Positions 28,321-37,802 are shown, counted from the stretch's first letter. The stretch: 64,000 bases of DNA from RYN-230 sp963760405 (GCA_963760405.1 CAVXCV010000012.1:19977-83976), one strand, 5' to 3'. Numbers and translations: made by a program. Notes: generated from the sequence alone by a model not told the origin.

Positions 28321-29355
28321 TCAGACGGCCGACAGTGTGGTATCACGCATGCTGGCCACGAATGCGTCAACGTCGGCCTCAGTGGTGTCGAATGCGGTCA
28401 TCAGCCGGACGGCGTGATCGTCCTCGTCCCAGACGTAGAAACCCCAGTCATCCTGGAGCGCCTCGATATGCCTGGGGTCCACGGAGGCGAACACGGCATT
28501 AGCCTGAACCGGATGCCGCACCTGCACACCCGGGATGGCCGCCACCCCCTCGGCCAGGCGCTGTGCCATGGCGTTCGCGTGCCGCGCGTTCTTCAGCCAC
28601 AGGTCATCCTCCAGCAGCCCGGCGAACTGCGCCGCGACGAAACGCATCTTCGACGCCAGCTGCATCAGCTGCTTGCGGTGAAACGCCACGGGCGCGGCGA
28701 GATCGGCGGCCATGACTACGACAGCCTCCGCTCCGACTGCGCCGTTCTTGGTGCCACCGAAGCTCAGCACATCAGCGGCGCCAGCCAGGTCGGCGAGCGT
28801 GCAGCCGAGGTGCGCCGCGGCGTTGGCCAGCCGCGCACCATCGATGTACAGGCGGAGCTGATGGCCATCGCAGAAGTCCCGGATAGCCCGCAGCTCGTCG
28901 AGTGAATAGCAGGTGCCGAGCTCGGTGGACTGGGTAATCGCCACCACCCGCGGCTGGACGCGGTGCTCATCGCCCCGGCCGCCCAGCCGGGTCGCGATCA
29001 GCTCTGGAGTGAGCTTGCCGTCGGGGGCGGTGACGGGAAGCAGCTTGTTGCCGAGGAGGCGTTCCGGGGCGCCGCACTCATCCGTGTTCAGATGCGAGCT
29101 TTCCGCGCAGATCACTGCTTCGTACCGGCGTAGCAGCAGGCTGAGGCCAAGCACGTTCGCGGCTGTTCCGGTGAAGACGAAGTACACCCCGCCGCGGGCC
29201 CCGAACAGGCTGGTGAGTTCCTGGGTGACCTGGTCCGTCCACCGGTCGTCCCCGTAGGCGTGGGCGTCACCGGTGTTGGCGACGCTGAGCATGCGCAGGA
29301 CGGCCGGGTTGGCGCCAGCGTGATTATCGCTGCCGAAGCTCTTGCGTGCGTTCAC
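28321..29355 (-). CDS. Low-specificity threonine aldolase
   Basis: A 344-residue PLP-dependent enzyme of the threonine aldolase/beta-eliminating lyase family, which cleaves threonine or allo-threonine to glycine and acetaldehyde. The N-terminus FGSDNHAGANPAVLRML, the YIDGARLANAAAHLG motif and the PLP lysine in SFGGTKNG (about residue 205) are typical. It is convergent with the parS repeat region and divergent from the GNAT gene. Length is normal. Confidence 0.92.
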   Translation of the reverse strand: MNARKSFGSDNHAGANPAVLRMLSVANTGDAHAYGDDRWTDQVTQELTSLFGARGGVYFVFTGTAANVLGLSLLLRRYEAVICAESSHLNTDECGAPERLLGNKLLPVTAPDGKLTPELIATRLGGRGDEHRVQPRVVAITQSTELGTCYSLDELRAIRDFCDGHQLRLYIDGARLANAAAHLGCTLADLAGAADVLSFGGTKNGAVGAEAVVVMAADLAAPVAFHRKQLMQLASKMRFVAAQFAGLLEDDLWLKNARHANAMAQRLAEGVAAIPGVQVRHPVQANAVFASVDPRHIEALQDDWGFYVWDEDDHAVRLMTAFDTTEADVDAFVASMRDTTLSAV

Positions 29356-29708
29356 GCCCCGAGCCTAATGGCCGGTCTCTGGCGGGATCACCGTGGGCCG
29401 CCGGGCCACGCGCGGCAGTGGCCCGCGGTGGCCGGGAGCGGGGTCATCACCGCGCACCGGCACGGATCTCCGCGGTGAGCGGGCCCGGGCCCGGCCATGA
29501 GGCTATACGCATGGGGCCTGGTATGGCCTAAGTGGCTGGAGTGGCAGCTGCGACATCCGGCAATAACCTGCCCGCCGGAGCCGCTGTCGGACAGACGTTC
29601 GCAGTGCCGATGGGTACCATGTCTGCGTACGGGCCCGTTGCCGGACGCCCGGAGGTATGTCCGTAATTCGCCTGCGGCAGCCGGCCGGCCGCCCTCACAA
29701 GCACAGGG
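29356..29708. other. 353-bp gap between divergent genes
   Basis: This stretch separates the divergent threonine aldolase and GNAT genes. I see no gene, RNA, clear palindrome or repeat in it; it presumably contains the two promoters. Confidence 0.5.
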
Positions 29709-30332
29709 GTGTCAGTGCCGCGCCGTCTTGTCAGCGTCACCCTGGACAATCTGGATGACCTGCCATCGCGGTGCCGCCGTTGCGTGTTCTGGGAGCTTGA
29801 CCCGGTGAACCACGCACGGGCACAAGAGGCAGGCGATCCTGCCCTGGAGAAGGAAGCCTGGGTCTCCTCCACCCTGCTGGAGTGGGGCAGCTGCGGGAAG
29901 ATCGCGTACGTGGACAGCGTGGCTGCCGGGTATGTGCTGTACGCGCCGCCCATGTATGTACCGCGCTCGCTGGCCTTCCCGACCAGCCCGGTCAGCGCCG
30001 ACGCGGTGCTGCTGATGACCGCGCACATCATGAGTGAGTTCAGCGGCGGCGGCCTGGGCCGGATGCTGGTGCAGGGAGTGGCGAAGGACCTGACCCGCCG
30101 CGGTGTCAAGGCGATCGAAGCCTTCGGTGACCTGCGGTCGGAGGGGCTGTCCTGCGTGCTGCCCGCCGACTACCTGCTGGCCGTCGGGTTCAAGACGGTC
30201 CGGCCGCACCTGCACTACCCGCGGCTGCGGCTGGAGCTGAAGACCGCCGTCTCCTGGCGGGAGGATGTCGAGGTGGCGCTGGAGCGCCTGCTCGGCTCGG
30301 TGAGCCCGGAGCGGGCCCTGCGCCTCGCCTAG
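29709..30332 (+). CDS. GNAT-family N-acetyltransferase
   Basis: A 207-residue acetyltransferase-like protein of the type found near parB and trxA in many actinobacteria. It starts RRLVSVTLDNLDDLPSRCRRCVFWELDP, a conserved cysteine-containing N-terminus. The acetyl-CoA binding segment is GGGLGRMLVQGVAKDLTRRGVKAIEAFG (about 112-140). GTG 29709 and GTG 29715 are both possible starts. Its stop overlaps the convergent NUDIX gene by four bases. Substrate unknown. Confidence 0.85.
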   Translation: MSVPRRLVSVTLDNLDDLPSRCRRCVFWELDPVNHARAQEAGDPALEKEAWVSSTLLEWGSCGKIAYVDSVAAGYVLYAPPMYVPRSLAFPTSPVSADAVLLMTAHIMSEFSGGGLGRMLVQGVAKDLTRRGVKAIEAFGDLRSEGLSCVLPADYLLAVGFKTVRPHLHYPRLRLELKTAVSWREDVEVALERLLGSVSPERALRLA

Positions 30333-30913
30333 GCCCGGCTGGCCGGCCAGCCGCCCCCGGTGGCCTCCTCGTGCAGCAGGAGCAGCGAGTACGCGGCCAC
30401 GGTGGAGTCATCGGTGATCAGGCCGTCCCGGATCATCGCCTTGAACTCCGCCCGCGGCACCCATTTCTGCTGCATGTCCTGCTCCTCAGGCTCCCGGTCA
30501 GCCGGGCCCGCGGTGAGGCCGGTCGCCAGGTAGGCGTGAAAGCCCTGGCTGCTGGTCCCGTGCGCGCAGTGCAGGAAGCCCAGCAAGGTGAGCTGGCCCG
30601 CCCGCAGCCCGGTTTCCTGGGCCAGTTCCAGCCGGGCCAGCTCCTCCGGCGTGCCAGTGGCCCCGCCCGGGAAGCCGCCCTGGGGGAAAGCCCAGGACCG
30701 GCGGCGGACCGGGTACCGGTACTCCTCCACCAGGCAGAACTGGCCTGCGTCCGCCGGGATGACCAAGGCGAAATCTGGCTTGTCCACCACGGCGTAGGTG
30801 CCGCGGCTGCCGTCACGCCGCTCGATCTCGTCTTTGCGCAGCGCCATCCACGAGTCTTCGTAGACCACGCTGGATCCGACCGTGCGGATATCCGGAACTC
30901 CGGCTCGCGCCAT
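30329..30913 (-). CDS. NUDIX hydrolase, ADP-ribose pyrophosphatase type
   Basis: A 194-residue NUDIX protein with the ADP-ribose pyrophosphatase layout (VVYEDSWMALRKDEIERRDGSRGTY... and VEEYRYPVRRRSWAFPQGG). The Nudix box is GGATGTPEELARLELAQETGL. Compared with GX5EX7REUXEEXGU, the Arg is Leu and one metal-ligand Glu is Gln, while two Glu remain. It may have altered or reduced hydrolase activity. It is convergent with the GNAT gene and lies 44 bp downstream of trxA, so it is perhaps co-transcribed with the thioredoxin genes. Confidence 0.88.
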   Translation of the reverse strand: MARAGVPDIRTVGSSVVYEDSWMALRKDEIERRDGSRGTYAVVDKPDFALVIPADAGQFCLVEEYRYPVRRRSWAFPQGGFPGGATGTPEELARLELAQETGLRAGQLTLLGFLHCAHGTSSQGFHAYLATGLTAGPADREPEEQDMQQKWVPRAEFKAMIRDGLITDDSTVAAYSLLLLHEEATGGGWPASRA

Positions 30914-30957
30914 GCGCCCGTCGGCCCCCGCTCGCCCCGCCCCCGGACCGGGACCGG

Positions 30958-31281
30958 TCAGATGAACTCGGCCAGCTCCTTGAGCAGGGCGGACTTGGAC
31001 TTAGCCCCGACCACCTGCTTGACGACCTCACCGCCGGAGAACACGTTCAGCGTGGGGATGAGCATGATCCCGTACTTCTGCGCGGTCTTCGGGTTCTCCT
31101 CGATGTTGAGCTTGACCACGTCGATCTTGTCGGCGTGCTCCGTCGCGATCTCCTCGAGCACCGGGGCGACCTGGCGGCACGGGCCACACCACTCGGCCCA
31201 GTAGTCCACGATGACCGGCTTCGAGTTCTGCACGACATCGGCCTCGAAGCTGTCATCGGTCACGATCTTGGTTGCGCCCAC
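30958..31281 (-). CDS. trxA: Thioredoxin
   Basis: A 107-residue thioredoxin with active site WCGPC at residues 31-35 and the cis-proline segment MLIPTLNVFSGGE. Start GTG 31281 has GGAAGGAG eight bases upstream and gives the canonical length; the longer frame to 31374 overlaps trxB and is not domain-like. It receives electrons from the thioredoxin reductase encoded 68 bp upstream. Confidence 0.96.
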   Translation of the reverse strand: MGATKIVTDDSFEADVVQNSKPVIVDYWAEWCGPCRQVAPVLEEIATEHADKIDVVKLNIEENPKTAQKYGIMLIPTLNVFSGGEVVKQVVGAKSKSALLKELAEFI

Positions 31282-31349
31282 GACGGGTGCTCCTTCCGCT
31301 GGTTTGCTGTAGGGCAGTTGGCTGAGAGCCCGGGTCCGGGCGCCCACGA

Positions 31350-32282
31350 TCAGGACTCGCGGTCCGCCAGCCACCGCTCGGCATCGATCGCGGCGGCACA
31401 GCCGGTGCCTGCCGCGGTCACCGCCTGGCGGTAGGTGTGGTCCACCACGTCGCCGCAGGCGAACACGCCATCCACGCCGGTGCGGGTGGACGGCTGCTCG
31501 ACGATCAGGTAACCCTCGCTGTCCATCGGCAGCTGGCCGGTGAACAGCTCGCTCCGCGGGTCATGGCCGATGGCCACGAACACGCCGCTCACCGGGAGGG
31601 TGCTCTCCTCGCCGGTCTTCGCGTTGCGCAGCCGCAGCCCGGTGACCTTGCCGTCGCCGAGGACCTCGGTCACCTCGCTGTCCCACCGGAAGCTGATCTT
31701 CGGGTTGGCGAACGCCCGGTCCTGCATGATCTTGGAAGCCCGCAGCTTGTCCCGGCGGTGAATCACCGTCACCGACTTGGCGAACCGGGTCAGGAAGGTA
31801 GCCTCCTCCATCGCCGAGTCACCGCCGCCGACCACCGCGATGTCCAGGTCGCGGAAGAAGAAGCCGTCACAGGTCGCGCACCACGAGACGCCGTGCCCGG
31901 ACAGCCGCTTCTCACCGTCGGCGGCCAGCTCGCGGTACCGCGATCCGGAGGCGACGATCACGCTGCGCGCGTGGTAGGTCTCGCTGTGCGTCTTCACCAC
32001 CTTGGGGTCGGCGGTGAGGTCCACCTCGATGACGTCGTCGGGCACCAGTTCGGCGCCGAAGCGTTCCGCCTGCTTGCGCAGCGAGTCCATCAGGTCCGGG
32101 CCGAGCACGCCGTCCGGGAAGCCAGGGAAGTTCTCCACGTCGGTGGTCTGCATGAGCGCCCCGCCCGCGGTGACCGAGCCCTCGAACACCAGCGGCGCCA
32201 GCCTCGCCCGTGCCGCATAGATGGCCGCCGTGTAGCCGGCTGGGCCAGACCCGATGATGATGACCTCGCGAATGTCGGTCAC
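31350..32282 (-). CDS. trxB: Thioredoxin reductase
   Basis: A 310-residue FAD/NADPH thioredoxin reductase. The FAD motif GSGPAG is at residues 11-16, the redox pair CATC at 135-138, the NADPH motif VGGGDSAMEEA follows, and the second FAD segment GVFACGDVVD is near the C-terminus. GTG 32282 is preferred, with GGAAGGGCGAG just upstream; the open frame allows a start at 32315. It forms an operon with trxA and is preceded by the anti-sigma gene on the same strand. Confidence 0.96.
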   Translation of the reverse strand: MTDIREVIIIGSGPAGYTAAIYAARARLAPLVFEGSVTAGGALMQTTDVENFPGFPDGVLGPDLMDSLRKQAERFGAELVPDDVIEVDLTADPKVVKTHSETYHARSVIVASGSRYRELAADGEKRLSGHGVSWCATCDGFFFRDLDIAVVGGGDSAMEEATFLTRFAKSVTVIHRRDKLRASKIMQDRAFANPKISFRWDSEVTEVLGDGKVTGLRLRNAKTGEESTLPVSGVFVAIGHDPRSELFTGQLPMDSEGYLIVEQPSTRTGVDGVFACGDVVDHTYRQAVTAAGTGCAAAIDAERWLADRES

Positions 32283-32364
32283 TGCTCGCCCTTCCATGAA
32301 CTGTGCACCCGTCAACCGATCCTAGGGCGCGGAGATTCCCGGCCTGCCGGAGCCACGCCCGCCA

Positions 32365-33315
32365 TCAGCCGGCCGCGGGCAGCGCGGCCTGGGCCACGAT
32401 CCTGGCCGCCGCGGCCGGGCAGGCGGGCCGGACCACATAGGCGGTCGATGGCTGGCCCGCGGAGCTGCCGACCACGATGATCGTCGCAGGCTGGCCGTTG
32501 TAGCGGGCCTGGTCCACCAGCACCGGTGACCGGTCCGCCACCCGGCGCACGCAGGCCTGGAGGGCAGCGCTGGCCGGGGCTGACTTGTCCGTTCCACCCA
32601 CGGCGGGGACGACGGCGTGACCGGTGTGGACCGGGCCGGTGGCGTTGCTGTCCCGGAGCACTGTGGCAGCCTGCCCGGCCAGCTGGCCGCTGCGGTAGTC
32701 CGTGCCGCTGGTCACCACCGCAAGGGCGGAGCTGTTCGGGGCGGCGAACGCCGGGCGCTGGCCCGCTGCCGGGGCCGCGGCGGCTGAGGACGAGGACGCC
32801 GGGCTGGGCGAGGAGGACAGCTGGGACAGTTTGTAACCGCCGCCCGCCAGCACCACGGCCACGGCGGCACCGGCCAGGATCCGCACGGTTACCGGGGAGC
32901 GCAGCACCGGCCAGCGCCGCGCCGCGGCTGGCCGCCGCGCGGCCCGGCGGGATGCCCCTGGTGGCTCCGGCTCCGGCCCTCCGCCCGGCCGGGCCGTTCC
33001 GTCCGGCTCCGGTCCGCCGGCCACTCCGGCCACTCCGGCCGCGCCCGGCGTGGCCGCGGGCCGCGCCGCCGCCTTCGCCGCTGTCGCGGTGGCAGCTTCG
33101 GCGTTCAGTGCGGCGGTGAGCCGCGCCGCCACGTCCGCTGGCATCGGCGGCGGGGGCGTGGCGGCCAGCAGGGCAGGTAGCTGGCCGAGCTGGGCCTGCG
33201 TTTCGGCGCAGCTGGCGCAGCCGGACAGGTGAGAGCGAACCCGGCCGCCAGTGCGCCTGCTCAGCAGGCCCTCGGCGAACAGCGCCAGCGTCTCGGTGTC
33301 CACATGCCCTCTCAT
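32365..33315 (-). CDS. Anti-sigma factor with zinc-finger domain and membrane anchor
   Basis: A 316-residue putative anti-sigma factor. The zinc-binding anti-sigma signature H-x3-C-x2-C is His29, Cys33, Cys36 (HLSGCASC). A long Ala/Pro/Gly-rich linker leads to one membrane helix at about residues 142-162 (VRILAGAAVAVVLAGGGYKL). The extracytoplasmic domain contains two cysteines (LQACVRRV, VRPACPAA). Its ATG overlaps the sigM stop by four bases, so the pair is coupled and it likely holds SigM inactive at the membrane. Confidence 0.85.
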   Translation of the reverse strand: MRGHVDTETLALFAEGLLSRRTGGRVRSHLSGCASCAETQAQLGQLPALLAATPPPPMPADVAARLTAALNAEAATATAAKAAARPAATPGAAGVAGVAGGPEPDGTARPGGGPEPEPPGASRRAARRPAAARRWPVLRSPVTVRILAGAAVAVVLAGGGYKLSQLSSSPSPASSSSAAAAPAAGQRPAFAAPNSSALAVVTSGTDYRSGQLAGQAATVLRDSNATGPVHTGHAVVPAVGGTDKSAPASAALQACVRRVADRSPVLVDQARYNGQPATIIVVGSSAGQPSTAYVVRPACPAAAARIVAQAALPAAG

Positions 33316-33983
33316 GCCTGGCTCTCACTCCGTCCCTCGGCTGGTGAGACGCGCGGCGCGGCGGGCTGGTTCCGCTCGGGCGCGCCGTGCAGGTGGGCCA
33401 GGTGCGGCAGCAGCCGGGCCCGCCCCCGGGCGCACCGGCTCTTCACCGTGCCCGGCGAGATGCCGAGGATCTCCGCGGCGTCCGCCACCGGGTAGCCCAT
33501 CATGTCCACCAGGACCAGGGCTGCCCGCTGCTCGGCGGGCAGCAGGCGGAGGGCGGCCGTCACGTCCAGCGCGATGTCGCGATCCCCGGCCGGGTCCGCT
33601 GCCGAGCCCCGGGCCAGCAGGTCGAGGGTCGGCTCGTCCACCCCGCTCGCGGCGGGCCGCGCGGCGCGGCGGCGCAGCCGGTCCAGGCAGGCATTGACCA
33701 CGATGCGGTGCAGCCAGGTGGTGACCGCTGACTCACCGCGGAAGCCCGCGGCCCGGCGGAAGGCTGAGATCATCGCGTCCTGCAGGGCGTCCGCCGCTTC
33801 CTCCGGATCGGCCAGGGTGCGCACGGCCACTCCCCATAGCCGGTCACGATGGCGCAGGAACAGCACCCCGAACGCGTCCGGATCGCCCCGGGCGTGGCGT
33901 CGCAGCAACTCGGCGTCGGAGGGCTCGGCCTGTGGCACCTCCCCGCGCGGGCCGGGGAGTGCCTGCCCGGGCTGGCCGGGCAC
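33312..33983 (-). CDS. sigM: ECF sigma factor SigM
   Basis: A 223-residue group IV sigma factor. Region 2 is FGVLFLRHRDRLWGVAVRTLADPEEAADALQDAMISAFRRAAGFRGESAVTTWLHRIVVNACLDRLRR. Region 4 is LLPAEQRAALVLVDMMGYPVADAAEILGISPGTVKSRCARGRARL. Gene order (trxA-trxB-anti-sigma-sigM-pseudokinase-murJ) matches the sigM locus of streptomycetes and mycobacteria, where SigM answers oxidative and envelope stress. The last 25 residues are a charged extension. Confidence 0.93.
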   Translation of the reverse strand: MPGQPGQALPGPRGEVPQAEPSDAELLRRHARGDPDAFGVLFLRHRDRLWGVAVRTLADPEEAADALQDAMISAFRRAAGFRGESAVTTWLHRIVVNACLDRLRRRAARPAASGVDEPTLDLLARGSAADPAGDRDIALDVTAALRLLPAEQRAALVLVDMMGYPVADAAEILGISPGTVKSRCARGRARLLPHLAHLHGAPERNQPAAPRVSPAEGRSESQA

Positions 33984-33986
33984 GGC

Positions 33987-35603
33987 TCAGCCCGTTCCCC
34001 GCAGGGCGATGTTGTAGATGAACGCTTCGAACTGGGTGGCGGAACCGGCCAGCGGCGGCAGCTTGGTGAACCAGATCAGCACGTACCGGCCGGTGGCCGA
34101 GCTGGTGGACCTGAACGTCTGGGTGCCAGAGCCCACGCCGTCCTGGGTGGCCACGGTGGTGAAGCTGTTCAGCGTGGACGCCTGGATGGCGTTGTTGTTG
34201 CCCACCTCGATCGCCACGTCCGCACCCGCGGTGGGCCCGAAGGTGATCTGCACCGAGCTCAGCTTCACCTTCTTGCCCATGTCCAGGATCAGCCCGGTGC
34301 CCTTCTTCAGGCCGCCGAACACCGGGTTGCCCACGTAGAACTGAGTGTGCCAGGCGGTCGACGGGTTGCCATCGATCGCGAGCGGTGCTTCGGAGTCCAC
34401 CTCATCCTGCGGGTCCCCGGCGATGCCCAGCGCGTCGAATCCGTGCGCGTTGACCGGGATCAGCGGGGCCGCGGCGGCACTCGACGAGGGCCCGGCGGAA
34501 TGGGAGCGGGCCTGGCTCGGCGAACCGGTGCTCCCGGGACGGAGCAGCCGCCACCCGCCCAGGGCCACGACAGCCACCACGACCAGGGCGAGCAGCGCGA
34601 TCGCGGCGTGGCGGCCACCCCCGGCTGATCGCCGCCGCCCGCCGCCATAACCAGGGCCGCCGTAGCTCGGGGCGCCGCGGTAGCCGGGGCCGGGGCCGGG
34701 GCCGCCGCGGTAGCCGGGCACGTCGGTCAGTTCCGGATAATCCATCCCCGTGTCGTGGCCACGGCCTGGTGGCGGCGGTGCCGCGAAGCTGGCCTGGCGC
34801 GGCTGCGGCGGGGCGGGCGTGGCAGGCGGGGGCGCGAGCGGAGCCGGGATCACCTCGGCGAGAGCGTCGGCGAACAGCGCCGGGGTGGTGAGCGGCGGCC
34901 CGCGGCGGCGGTTGCGCTGGAACAGCGCCTGGCAGGTCACCTCGTCGATGTTCGCCGGGACCCCGGCGCAGACCTGTCGCGGGCTGCATGGCCGACCGTC
35001 GGCCAGCGGGGCTGGCGGCAGCGCCGTGCTGCCCGGACCGGGCCAGTAGCAGGTCAGCGCCGAGTACAGCAGCATGGCCAGGCCGTGGGTATCGGCCAGC
35101 GCCGGATCTTCCGCGGTCGCGTCGGTCAGCGCGGCATCGATGCCGACGCCGAGGACCTTGACTCCGCCGCCGGGGGTCCAGCGTAGCGAGTCCGGGGTGA
35201 GGCAGAGATGAGCCAGGCCGGCCGCGTGGGCCACGGCGAGTGCCTCAGCGGCCTCGGCGACGATCTCGGCCCCCCGGGCCGGATCCAGCGGGCCGTCGGC
35301 GAGCAGGTCGTCCAGGGAGTCGCCGGCCACCCACTCCGCCACCACGTACGCGTGCTCCCAGTCCTCCTCTACGTCGAAGACCTGGGCCAGTCGCGCGTCG
35401 GTGAGCCTGCTGGCCGCGCGCGCGGCGGTGCAGGCCTCGCGGATACGGGGGAAACCGGGGGCAAAGGTAAGCACGGCGACCGGCCGGGCCAGTGTTTCGT
35501 CGATCGCTTTCCACGCCGACCAGCCACCGCTGTCGTTGACCCGGTCCTCGAGCCGATAGCGGCCGCCCAGCCGGATGCCCGGTTCAGAGATAAAGGTGCT
35601 CAT
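33987..35603 (-). CDS. Membrane-anchored pseudokinase with extracellular domain (MurJ partner)
   Basis: A 538-residue protein with a kinase-like domain (about 14-260), a Pro/Gly/Tyr-rich linker, one membrane helix (about 333-355) and an extracytoplasmic beta-rich domain (about 390-538). Key kinase residues are absent: the VAxK lysine is Leu45, the HRD catalytic Asp is replaced (HLCLTPDS), and no DFG is seen. In M. tuberculosis the same pseudokinase and outer domain are fused to MviN/MurJ; here, as in streptomycetes, it is a separate gene next to murJ. Likely a regulator of lipid II export. Confidence 0.88.
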   Translation of the reverse strand: MSTFISEPGIRLGGRYRLEDRVNDSGGWSAWKAIDETLARPVAVLTFAPGFPRIREACTAARAASRLTDARLAQVFDVEEDWEHAYVVAEWVAGDSLDDLLADGPLDPARGAEIVAEAAEALAVAHAAGLAHLCLTPDSLRWTPGGGVKVLGVGIDAALTDATAEDPALADTHGLAMLLYSALTCYWPGPGSTALPPAPLADGRPCSPRQVCAGVPANIDEVTCQALFQRNRRRGPPLTTPALFADALAEVIPAPLAPPPATPAPPQPRQASFAAPPPPGRGHDTGMDYPELTDVPGYRGGPGPGPGYRGAPSYGGPGYGGGRRRSAGGGRHAAIALLALVVVAVVALGGWRLLRPGSTGSPSQARSHSAGPSSSAAAAPLIPVNAHGFDALGIAGDPQDEVDSEAPLAIDGNPSTAWHTQFYVGNPVFGGLKKGTGLILDMGKKVKLSSVQITFGPTAGADVAIEVGNNNAIQASTLNSFTTVATQDGVGSGTQTFRSTSSATGRYVLIWFTKLPPLAGSATQFEAFIYNIALRGTG

Positions 35604-35813
35604 TCGTGAGGAGCCGAGAGCGGGGCAGGCTCTCGTACCTCCTTCCGAGCCCCCGAATGCCAGCTGTCTGGAGCGTGTACCCGTGCTGCTTGGTAACCAT
35701 GCTAAGCCGCGGTGGGCCGCCTGGCGCGTTCCGGCCGCGGCAGGACCGCAAACCGTTACGCGTGAGTGATACCTGATTCGCTCGCGGATAACCCATTTCC
35801 CGCCCAGCGGCCG

Positions 35814-37802
35814 TCACCGGCCCAGCCGGGCCCGCACGGTGTCTAGCAGGTCAGTGACCTCACTGATGCCCAGCGCACGGGAAAACAGCAGGTAAAGGAG
35901 CAGGCCACCACTGCCGCCCAGGATAACCGTGATCAGCCCGTAGGCCGGCCCGGGCGCGAATATGACGCCGACCATGAAGGTCACCGCCCAGGCCAGCAGC
36001 ATGGCAGGAAGGGCAGCCACGTTCATCCGGATCAGCCGGTCCGCGATCCGGTGGCCGTCCAGGCCGCCCAGCCGCCGGTGCAGGATCCACCAGGCCAGGA
36101 TGGTGCCGGCCAGGTTGGCCAGGCCGAAGGCGACGCCGAGGCCCGCCACCACGTGGCCAGCGGGCAGCACGGTGAGGGCGAGCAGGGCCGCCGCGATGTT
36201 CGTGACCATCGTGGCCACCCCGATGAACATCGGGGTGCGGCTGTCGTGCAGGGCGTAGAACACCCGCAGCAGCAGCTGGAACATCATGTACGGGACCAGG
36301 CCCAGCGAGAAGATGCCGAACACCTGGCCGATGTACCTCGCCTCAGCGACCGAGGTGCTGCCGTGCCCGATGGCGAACAGGAATTCGGTGAGCGGCGCGC
36401 CCAGGACGGCCAGCAGCAGCGCGGCCGGCACGACGATGACCGAGGACAGCCGCACCCCGGTCGAGAAGTCGTCCCGGACGAGCGCGTACCGGCGCTCGGC
36501 CGCGTGCGCGCTCATCCGGGGCAGCAGCGCGGTGATGACCGAGATGCCGATGATCGCGTACGGCATCTGGAACAGCTGCCAGGCATAGCTGTAGGTGGAG
36601 AACCCGTCGTAGGCGGCGTGCACCGAGGCCTTGTTCGCCACGTTCTGGACGACCAGGAAGGCCACGGCGGTGGTGATGGTGTAGCCGAACAGCGGGCCGG
36701 CCATCCGGCGGATCTCGGTGACCTCAGCCCGCCGGAAGTCGAACCGCGGGCGCCAGCGGAATCCGACCCGGCGCAGGGCCGGCACCAGGGCCGCGGTCTG
36801 CGCGATGATGCCCAGGGTGGTGCCGAGGCCCAGCAGTTTCACCTGAGCCGGTGAGATCGTGCTGGCCGTGACGCCGATCCCGCCGGTCGCGATGAACGCG
36901 CCCAGGACGGTGATCACCACGATGTTGTTCACCACCGGCGTCCACATCGGCGCCGCGAAGTGCCCGCGGGCGTTGAGCACCGCGCCGATCAGGGAGCTCA
37001 TCCCGTAGAAGAAGATCTGCGGGATGAAGAAATAGGCGAACACCACCATCAGGTGGCGTTCCGGCCCGGTGATGGCGTGCGCGTACAGGTCGACCAGCAG
37101 GCTCGCGGCCAGCGTGGCCACGACGGTCACGACCAGCAGCGCGCTCGTGGCCAGGGTGAACATCCGCTGGTCGTAGGCTTCGCCACGGTCAGCGTCCCGC
37201 TTGGCCGCGTTCACCAGCAACGGCACCAGCACGCTGGTCAGGATGCCGCCGAGCATCAGGTCGTAGACGATGTTGGGCAGTGTGTTGGCGTTGTTATAGG
37301 CGTTCGCCACCGGGGTCACGCCGAGTGCGTAGACCAGCATCAGGGTGCGCAGGAAGCCGGTTCCGCGGGAGGCGAGCGTGCCGAGGGCCATCACGCTGCT
37401 GGACCGGATCAGGCTGGGCCCGGCGGTCTCCGCGGCGGCGGCCGCGGTCTCGGTCGGCCCGGTGGCCTCGAACGGCCCGCTGATCTCGAACGGGCCGGTC
37501 TCGAACGGGCCGGTCTCGAACGGCCCGGCGCTCTCGAACTGGCCCGTGGTCCCGGGCCAGCCCGCAGCCTGCTCGGGGCGGGCGGGGCCGGACGGGTCCT
37601 GGGTACCCCAGGACCCGTCGGTACCCGCCGCGGAACCGGGACGGCCTGGCCCCGGGTCGCCGTGGATCACGGCGTCGTCCGGCGGGCCGGCGTTGTCCGG
37701 CGGCCCGCCGGTGTCGATGCCATGCCTGCGGCGCAGGGCCTGGCGGAGCGCGGGCCCGTGGTCAGGTCCGGTCCGTCCGGCCTGGGGCGCTGGCGTACTC
37801 AT
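35814..37802 (-). CDS. murJ: Lipid II flippase MurJ/MviN
   Basis: A 662-residue MOP-superfamily flippase with about 14 membrane helices from residue 125 on. Typical segments are SRGTGFLRTLMLVYALG, NIVYDLMLGGILTSVLVPLLV and GLVPYMMFQLLLRVFYALHDSRTP. The first 120 residues are a charged Gly/Pro/Asp-rich cytoplasmic extension containing short G-P-F-E-T repeats. ATG 37802 is chosen because it lies 41 bp inside the end of the upstream DUF6049 gene; the frame opens further to 37898. It exports the peptidoglycan precursor. Confidence 0.94.
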   Translation of the reverse strand: MSTPAPQAGRTGPDHGPALRQALRRRHGIDTGGPPDNAGPPDDAVIHGDPGPGRPGSAAGTDGSWGTQDPSGPARPEQAAGWPGTTGQFESAGPFETGPFETGPFEISGPFEATGPTETAAAAAETAGPSLIRSSSVMALGTLASRGTGFLRTLMLVYALGVTPVANAYNNANTLPNIVYDLMLGGILTSVLVPLLVNAAKRDADRGEAYDQRMFTLATSALLVVTVVATLAASLLVDLYAHAITGPERHLMVVFAYFFIPQIFFYGMSSLIGAVLNARGHFAAPMWTPVVNNIVVITVLGAFIATGGIGVTASTISPAQVKLLGLGTTLGIIAQTAALVPALRRVGFRWRPRFDFRRAEVTEIRRMAGPLFGYTITTAVAFLVVQNVANKASVHAAYDGFSTYSYAWQLFQMPYAIIGISVITALLPRMSAHAAERRYALVRDDFSTGVRLSSVIVVPAALLLAVLGAPLTEFLFAIGHGSTSVAEARYIGQVFGIFSLGLVPYMMFQLLLRVFYALHDSRTPMFIGVATMVTNIAAALLALTVLPAGHVVAGLGVAFGLANLAGTILAWWILHRRLGGLDGHRIADRLIRMNVAALPAMLLAWAVTFMVGVIFAPGPAYGLITVILGGSGGLLLYLLFSRALGISEVTDLLDTVRARLGR

